The translations under genes were made by a program, and so were the position numbers. Positions 51,466-58,455 of a stretch of DNA of 58,455 bases are shown here, piece by piece. The stretch covers positions 1 through 58,455 of the forward strand of contig JAUSQI010000068.1 in the NCBI GenBank assembly GCA_030652575.1, in the 5' to 3' direction. The stretch comes from Stagnimonas sp. Lineage in GTDB: Bacteria > Pseudomonadota > Gammaproteobacteria > Nevskiales > Nevskiaceae. The notes under the pieces are model-generated. The model ran no database searches and was not told where the DNA came from. It saw nothing but the letters and a program-made list of their open reading frames with translations. Every line of letters starts with the position of its first letter. Position 1 is the stretch's first letter.

Positions 51466-54400
51466 ATGTGGATCACCAAGACCAGCATCAATCAGCCCGT
51501 GTTCGCGACGATGGTGATGTTTGCCCTCGTCGTGCTCGGCGTGTTCGCCTACAACCGACTGCCGGTCGAGCAGATGCCGGATGTCGCCAACCCGCTGGTG
51601 TTCGTCTCGCTAACGTATCCGGGCGCCTCGCCCGAGGCGATCGAGAACGATCTGATCCGGCCGATCGAGAACGTCGTCAACACCGTCAACGGCGTCAAAC
51701 GCATCTATGCGACGGCGCGCGAAGGCTTCGGCTTCGTCAACATCGAGTTCCGGCTGGATGTCGACGTCGCCACCACCGCACAGGAGGTTCGCGACAAGAT
51801 CGCCGACATCCAGCCGAGCTTCCCCCGCGAGGCCAAGCCGCCGCAGGTGAGCCGCACCAACGGCGACCAGAACCAGCAGCCGGTGATCAATCTCGCGGTG
51901 TACTCCGACACCCGCTCGCTGCGCGAAATCTCGACGATGACCGATCAGATCATCGTCAAGCGCCTGCAGAGTGCCTCCGGCGTCGGCAACGTCGCGGTGA
52001 GCGGTGCGGTGGTGCGGCAGGTGCAGGTGTTCCTGAAGCCCGAGCAGCTGCGCAGTTTCGGCGTGGGGGTCGATGAAGTCATCGCGGCCATCCAGGCCGC
52101 CAATCAGGACTTGCCCGCCGGCAGCATCACCCGGGGTGCGACCGAGCAACTGGTGCGCATCGAGGGTCGCATCAAGAGCCCCGAGGCCTTCGGCCGCATC
52201 ATCGTCGCCACGCGAGGCAGTGCGGTGTATCTCAACCAGGGCGGTCTGCCGATCCATCTCGACCAGGTGGCGACCGTGGTCGATGGCGAGGCGGAAGAAA
52301 CTTCGCTCGCCCGCGTCAACGGCAAGCGCTCGATCAGCCTCAACCTGTTCAAGGTGCAGAACGCCAACGTCGTCGAAGTGGGCGACGGCGTGCGCCAGGC
52401 GCTCGAAGACCTGAAGAAGCGGCTGCCGGAAGACGTCAAGGTCGTCACCATCTACTCCAACGCGGACTCGATCAAAGCCTCGCTGGAGGGTGTAAAGAAA
52501 ACCATCGTCGAAGGCGGCCTGCTGACGATCTTCATCGTCTTCCTGTTCCTGCACTCCTGGCGCTCGACCATCATCACCGGCCTGACACTGCCGATTTCGG
52601 TGATCGCCACCTTCATCGTGCTGCATGCCTTCGGCTTCACGCTCAACTTCCTGACGCTGATGGCCTTGAGCCTGTGCATCGGTCTGTTGATCGACGATGC
52701 CATCGTGGTGCGCGAGAACATCGTCCGCCATCTGGGCATGGGCAAAACACATGAGCGCGCGGCGCGCGAGGGCACTGAAGAAATTGGCCTTGCAGTGATG
52801 GCCACCACCTTCGCCATTCTCGCCGTGTTTGTGCCGGTCGCCTTCATGAGCGGCATCATCGGCAAGTATTTCTTCCAGTTCGGCATCACGGTGGCGGTCG
52901 CGGTGCTGGTGTCGCTGTTCGTCAGTTTCACGCTCGACCCCATGCTGTCCTCGGTCTGGCGTGACCCGGTCAAGAATCGCTTCAAGTACGTGCCCTGGCT
53001 GGGTCGTCTGATGGAGCAGATCGAGCACGGCGTCGAAGCGCTGCACCGCGTCTACGGTCGCCTGCTGGCCTGGGCCTTGTCCGAGCGACGCCATCGGGTC
53101 TGGCTGCCCATCTTTGGCCTTGTGCACGCTGCTCGTCAGCTGGACTGGCGCCAGATCGGCACCATCAGCAATCGCGGCATCGTGCTGTGGCTGGCGGCGG
53201 GCATCTTCTTCGGCAGCTTCGCCATCGTGCCGATGCTCGGCACCGAGTTCGTGCCGGAAGAAGACCAGGGCTTCACTTCGCTGCGTCTCACCACGCCGCT
53301 TGGCTCCAGCCTGGAATACACCGATGCCAAGACGCATCAGGTCGAGGCGGTGCTGAAGGAGTTTCCCGAGATCGAGACCGTCGATACCCAGGTCGGCACC
53401 GACGAGGGCAAGAACTACGCGCGCATCAACCTGGTGTTGTCGAACGCGCAGACCACGCAGCGCCGGCCGCAGAAGGAGATCGAGGAGGCGCTGCGCAAGC
53501 GCATCTCCAGCATCGCCGGCATCGAGCTCTCGGTGGGCTTCGACAAGCCGATCTTCGTCTCGATCCTCGGCCCCGACGCCGCCAAGCTCAGCGAGATTTC
53601 GCAGGTACTGATGGCGAAGATGGCGAAGATTCCCGGCATCGCCGATCTCGAAAGCAGCGAGAAGGGTGCGAACCCGACCGTCGCGATCCGCATCAACCAG
53701 GAGACCGCCAGTGACCTCGGCCTGACCAACGAACGCATCGGTCGCGCACTGCGGCCGCTGGTGGCGGGCGACGAGATCAGCCACTGGCTGGGCCCCGATG
53801 GCCAGGACTACGACGTGATCGTGCGCCTGCCGCAAGAGCAGCGCCGCATTGCCTCGGACTTGGGCGAGCTGGCGCTGAGCAGCAACCGGCTCGACTCCAA
53901 CGGCCAGCCGCTGCTGGTGCCGCTGCGCCAGGTGGCGGAGTTCGTGCAGACCGCGAGTCCGCAGCAGATCAAGCGGCAGGACTTGCAGCGCCGCGTCTCG
54001 CTCTACGCCGGTGCCGTCGGCCGGCCGGCGGGCGATGTCGGCAAGGATGTCGAGAAGCTCATCGCCGAAACCGAGCTGCCGGCGGGCTATCGCTTCGATG
54101 TCGGCGGTCAGCAGCAGGACATGAACGAATCCTTCTCGGCGGCCTTGGCGGCCCTCGGACTGGGTGTGATCTTCATCTACATCATCCTCGCCTCGCAGTT
54201 CGGCAGCTTCCTGCAGCCGCTGGCGATCATGGCGTCAATGCCGCTGTCGCTGGCCGGTGTGTTCATTGCACTGCTGATCACGGGCACCACGCTCAATCTG
54301 TTCTCGATCATCGGCTTCATCATGCTGATGGGCCTGGTCACCAAGAACGCGATCCTGCTGGTGGACTTTGCCAATCACGGCGCCCGCGAGGGGCTGTCGA

Positions 54401-54696
54401 TGCGCGAGTCGCTGTTGCAGGCCGGGCAGGTGCGTCTGCGGCCGATCCTGATGACCACGCTGGCGATGATCTTCGGCATGATGCCGATGGCGATCGGCGG
54501 CGGCAGTGGTGGCGAGACGATGGCGCCGATGGGGCGCGCGGTAATCGGCGGCATCATCACCTCGACGCTGCTGACCCTCGTCGTGGTGCCGGTGCTCTAC
54601 ACCTATCTCTTCACGCTCGGCGAGCGTGCGAAGCGCTGGTATGGGCCCGGTGTCGATGAGGAGCACGACCAGCCTGCAACCAAGGCCATCCATTGA
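51466..54696 (+). CDS. Multidrug efflux RND permease (HAE1/AcrB type)
   Basis: This 1076-residue inner-membrane pump begins MWITKTSINQPVFATMVMFALVVLG. The proton-relay helix reads LCIGLLIDDAIVVREN, with the double Asp typical of AcrB-type drug pumps, unlike the single Asp of the heavy-metal pump in the island. Two periplasmic porter regions and twelve helices are recognisable. It partners with the adaptor upstream; the outer-membrane channel must come from elsewhere. The frame is complete. Substrates cannot be deduced. Confidence 0.92.
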   Translation: MWITKTSINQPVFATMVMFALVVLGVFAYNRLPVEQMPDVANPLVFVSLTYPGASPEAIENDLIRPIENVVNTVNGVKRIYATAREGFGFVNIEFRLDVDVATTAQEVRDKIADIQPSFPREAKPPQVSRTNGDQNQQPVINLAVYSDTRSLREISTMTDQIIVKRLQSASGVGNVAVSGAVVRQVQVFLKPEQLRSFGVGVDEVIAAIQAANQDLPAGSITRGATEQLVRIEGRIKSPEAFGRIIVATRGSAVYLNQGGLPIHLDQVATVVDGEAEETSLARVNGKRSISLNLFKVQNANVVEVGDGVRQALEDLKKRLPEDVKVVTIYSNADSIKASLEGVKKTIVEGGLLTIFIVFLFLHSWRSTIITGLTLPISVIATFIVLHAFGFTLNFLTLMALSLCIGLLIDDAIVVRENIVRHLGMGKTHERAAREGTEEIGLAVMATTFAILAVFVPVAFMSGIIGKYFFQFGITVAVAVLVSLFVSFTLDPMLSSVWRDPVKNRFKYVPWLGRLMEQIEHGVEALHRVYGRLLAWALSERRHRVWLPIFGLVHAARQLDWRQIGTISNRGIVLWLAAGIFFGSFAIVPMLGTEFVPEEDQGFTSLRLTTPLGSSLEYTDAKTHQVEAVLKEFPEIETVDTQVGTDEGKNYARINLVLSNAQTTQRRPQKEIEEALRKRISSIAGIELSVGFDKPIFVSILGPDAAKLSEISQVLMAKMAKIPGIADLESSEKGANPTVAIRINQETASDLGLTNERIGRALRPLVAGDEISHWLGPDGQDYDVIVRLPQEQRRIASDLGELALSSNRLDSNGQPLLVPLRQVAEFVQTASPQQIKRQDLQRRVSLYAGAVGRPAGDVGKDVEKLIAETELPAGYRFDVGGQQQDMNESFSAALAALGLGVIFIYIILASQFGSFLQPLAIMASMPLSLAGVFIALLITGTTLNLFSIIGFIMLMGLVTKNAILLVDFANHGAREGLSMRESLLQAGQVRLRPILMTTLAMIFGMMPMAIGGGSGGETMAPMGRAVIGGIITSTLLTLVVVPVLYTYLFTLGERAKRWYGPGVDEEHDQPATKAIH

Positions 54697-54820
54697 TGGC
54701 CTGGTAGTCGGCGAGATCGAAGGTTTTCATCTGCTGCCTTCTTGTGGATCTCGGCCTGGTTGTGGGTCGGCAGTTCCTGGGCGATGAGTGCTTTCACGGG
54801 GCATTTGTTCAGGCGGCGAC

Positions 54821-55642
54821 TTACTTGAGGAAGATGCGGTTGAGCAGCCCTGCGCCACGGGTGTAGAGCGCCGGGGCCAGACGCTTGGCGCGCCAGATCA
54901 GTCGGGCGTCGATCTGCGGCAGCACATACAGCTGGTTGCGGTCGAGCGCGTCGAGGGTTTTCTTCACCACGCCTTCGGGCGACACGCCGGTGCGGGCGAC
55001 GAGCTTGGCAGCGAAGTCCGCACTGCCGCCCGCGATGCGGCCATCCTTGACGATGTTGGTTTTCACGAACGTGGGGCAGAGCGCGGTGACGTGGATGCCA
55101 GTGCCTGCCATCTCTGCCGAGAGCGTTTCGGTCAGCGCCAGCACTGCCGCCTTGGTGACGTTGTACGGCCCCATTGTCGGGGCGGCAGCGAAGCTCGCCG
55201 TGGAGGCGACGTTGATGATGCCGCCGCGCTTGAGTGCACGCAGCCTGGGCGCGAACACATGGCAGCCGTGGATCACGCCCCAGAGGTTCACGTCCATCGT
55301 GAACTTCCAGTCCGCCATGGTGACTTCGCCGATGGCCTTGCCGCCGATGCCGATGCCGGCGTTGTTGATGACCAGCGTGGCGGGGCTGCCGAAGTGCTGT
55401 TCGGCGGTGGTGGCGAGCGCCTCGACCTGGTCCAGCACGCCGACATCGCAGCGGGCGGACCAGGCCTCGCCGCCCTTGGCCTCGATCATCGCCACGGTTT
55501 CGTTGGCGCTGGCGAGGTTGATGTCGGCGCAGAGCACGCGCCCGCCGCGTTTCGCGAGTTCGAGTGCAAACGCGCGACCGATGCCGCTGCCGGCGCCGGT
55601 GACCACGGCCAGAGAGTGCTGCGAAGGCTTGTGACTCGCCAT
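54821..55642 (-). CDS. Short-chain dehydrogenase/reductase
   Basis: This 273-residue NAD(P)-dependent oxidoreductase of the classical SDR family starts at 55642 (MASHKPSQHS), with AAAGGA about 10 nt upstream. The nucleotide-binding motif VTGAGSGIGRAF (TGxxxGxG), the NNAG motif (LVINNAGIG), the catalytic Ser in INVASTASF and the YxxxK pair in GPYNVTKAA are all present. The C-terminal region, ending RAKRLAPALYTRGAGLLNRIFLK, is basic and may associate with membranes. The substrate is unknown. A TTACA-N8-TGTAA repeat lies upstream. Confidence 0.9.
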   Translation of the reverse strand: MASHKPSQHSLAVVTGAGSGIGRAFALELAKRGGRVLCADINLASANETVAMIEAKGGEAWSARCDVGVLDQVEALATTAEQHFGSPATLVINNAGIGIGGKAIGEVTMADWKFTMDVNLWGVIHGCHVFAPRLRALKRGGIINVASTASFAAAPTMGPYNVTKAAVLALTETLSAEMAGTGIHVTALCPTFVKTNIVKDGRIAGGSADFAAKLVARTGVSPEGVVKKTLDALDRNQLYVLPQIDARLIWRAKRLAPALYTRGAGLLNRIFLK

Positions 55643-55696
55643 GTTGAAAATGTCCTTTGAGGTGATGAGGCGCGCGGACGCTCTCACGTAAAAAAG

Positions 55697-55714
55697 TTAC
55701 AGTCAACAATGTAA
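55697..55714. promoter_or_regulatory. Possible TetR-type operator upstream of the dehydrogenase
   Basis: TTACA (55697-55701) and TGTAA (55710-55714) form an 18-bp inverted repeat 54 bp upstream of the dehydrogenase start. A TTGACT -35-like hexamer overlaps it on the minus strand. No regulator gene is adjacent. Confidence 0.35.
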
Positions 55715-55876
55715 TCGTAATTCCCGTGGTTCGGCAGAAAGCCGCAGGAAGGCGTTTTTACGGTGCTTCAACCCATTGCCAATGGCACGCCTTCTGCTGG
55801 CGTCAGCAATCAATATTTCGCCAAGTCGGCCGCGTCATCAGGGCTTAAGGGACTTGGACGCCATTGGATACCACCC

Positions 55877-56149
55877 ATGCGATACGTCGTCATTGCCGCG
55901 CTGCTGGCCGTGCTGCGGAACGTCAGCTCGGCTTTCGCCACGGAGCTGGCCAGTACCACGATCAGCGTGATGGCCTTCAGCGACGACGACGGCGCGATCT
56001 GGATACCCAATCAGGGCGGCCCGTTCGCGTCGGCGGTTGATCCTGCGACGGGTTCCGGCACCGCAGCCGGGCAGGGTCGCTTCGGTGGTGCGCTGGGCGG
56101 AGTGCTGCTGGTGCTGTTCGCCGCGGCCGCGCTGCGCCGCCGACGCTGA
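55877..56149 (+). CDS. Small exported protein with C-terminal sorting-like tail
   Basis: This 90-residue protein starts at 55877 (MRYVVIAALLAVLRNVSSAFA), which gives a signal peptide. A 114-nt upstream extension of the frame has no clear start. The mature part is short and unstructured, and the C-terminus is GGALGGVLLVLFAAAALRRRR: a Gly-rich turn, one membrane helix and an Arg cluster. That layout resembles GlyGly-CTERM/rhombosortase-type sorting signals. No ribosome-binding site stands out. The gene lies just before uvrB in the same direction. Confidence 0.55.
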   Translation: MRYVVIAALLAVLRNVSSAFATELASTTISVMAFSDDDGAIWIPNQGGPFASAVDPATGSGTAAGQGRFGGALGGVLLVLFAAAALRRRR

Positions 56150-56157
56150 ACGAGACT

Positions 56158-56182
56158 CCACCCCGGTGTGCGGCCGGGGTGG
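56158..56182 (+). terminator. GC-rich hairpin between the small exported protein and uvrB
   Basis: CCACCCCGG and its complement CCGGGGTGG are separated by about 7 nt. No T tract follows, so it may be a weak terminator or a transcript-end structure. Confidence 0.45.
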
Positions 56183-56239
56183 GGAACAGTCAGCAAGCTA
56201 GGGCACACTAAGCGGTCTCCCCGCCTGCTGGTCGTGCCC

Positions 56240-58330
<2,091 letters not shown>

Positions 58331-58396
58331 CGAGTCGGCGTTGTGGGTTGCCTATGGCGGCCGGGGCCAGTATCCTTCGCGCCCTTGAAGATGTCT

Positions 58397-58455
58397 GGGC
58401 GTGTAGCTCAGTTGGTTAGAGCACCACCTTGACATGGTGGGGGTCGTTGGTTCGA
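58397..58455 (+). tRNA. tRNA-Val (anticodon GAC), 3' end cut by window
   Basis: The sequence begins GGGCGTGTAGCTCAGTTGG, with a complete D arm. The anticodon arm CCACCTTGACATGGTGG places GAC in the loop. The T arm is started (GTTGGTTCGA) when the window ends, so about 18 nt are missing. Confidence 0.93.

Noticed and set aside
51610-53835. Minus-strand frame of 741 codons opposite the second RND permease
   Set aside because: Same reason: the composition is His/Asp/Arg/Gln-rich without domains, and the plus-strand gene is complete.
54697-54820. Short minus-strand frame starting MKTFDLADYQ between the RND permease and the dehydrogenase
   Set aside because: It begins well but runs straight into the complement of the permease gene and has no recognisable continuation. 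It may be a gene remnant, but the evidence is too thin.

Overview
The window looks like the chromosome of a GC-rich Gram-negative bacterium, most likely a gammaproteobacterium near the Xanthomonadales/Nevskiales. The evidence is RND/TolC efflux, a GTG-started aspC next to tRNA-Asn, uvrB followed by tRNA-Val, UmuDC, and high G+C at third codon positions. The lineage is inferred from gene content, not from a marker tree.

Layout. (1) 1-3242 is ordinary chromosome with two sensor histidine kinases on the minus strand. (2) 3243-48597 is a genomic island of about 45 kb inserted into the 3' end of tRNA-Asn. A 51-bp copy of the tRNA 3' end lies at 3243-3293 and the intact tRNA lies at 48550-48625. 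A tyrosine integrase sits just inside the left end, and a 20-bp direct repeat lies just inside both ends. (3) 48626-58455 is chromosome again: an aspartate aminotransferase, an RND multidrug pump, a short-chain dehydrogenase, uvrB and a tRNA-Val cut by the window edge.

Inside the island. 5009-19476 is a defence region: an RloC/PrrC-like ATPase, then one same-strand run of SNF2-type helicase, DUF4391 protein, RloA-like ATPase, RloB-like TOPRIM protein, type III Mod and Res, and a coiled-coil protein. 19600-22841 is a satellite-like replication module (AlpA regulator, primase-like and TOPRIM/DUF3987 proteins) with a perfect hairpin and short iterons. 22866-27627 is a DNA-damage cassette. On the minus strand it runs umuD, umuC, HNH-like protein, SprT-like protease and a tiny zinc-ribbon protein, each pair overlapping by 1-4 nt. 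Divergent from umuD is an SRAP (HMCES/YedK) gene with two small followers. A 25-bp near-perfect palindrome covers the predicted umuD promoter. An IS1182-type element (27766-29392) follows, with a 4-bp target duplication.

29468-41647 is a metal-homeostasis block: cytochrome b, response regulator and sensor kinase diverge from a TolC/adaptor/HME-RND/GDT1 operon. YciI and DUF1275 proteins, a DUF5666 lipoprotein and a VIT-family transporter follow. The RND operon and the lipoprotein gene share a promoter-proximal element of about 38 bp with two TT(A/C)A(C/T)G half-sites 10 nt apart, so the two-component system probably controls both.

41648-48546 holds poorly understood genes around a gene-free segment packed with long inverted repeats (43064-43879). 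These genes include a winged-helix/PD-(D/E)xK-like protein, an orphan Xre/MbcA/ParS-type antitoxin, a secreted protein, an XRE regulator and a DUF2130 protein. The most striking candidates for new biology are the SRAP plus SprT plus Pol V cassette under an extended UmuD, the composite RM/helicase/RloAB locus, and the inverted-repeat region.
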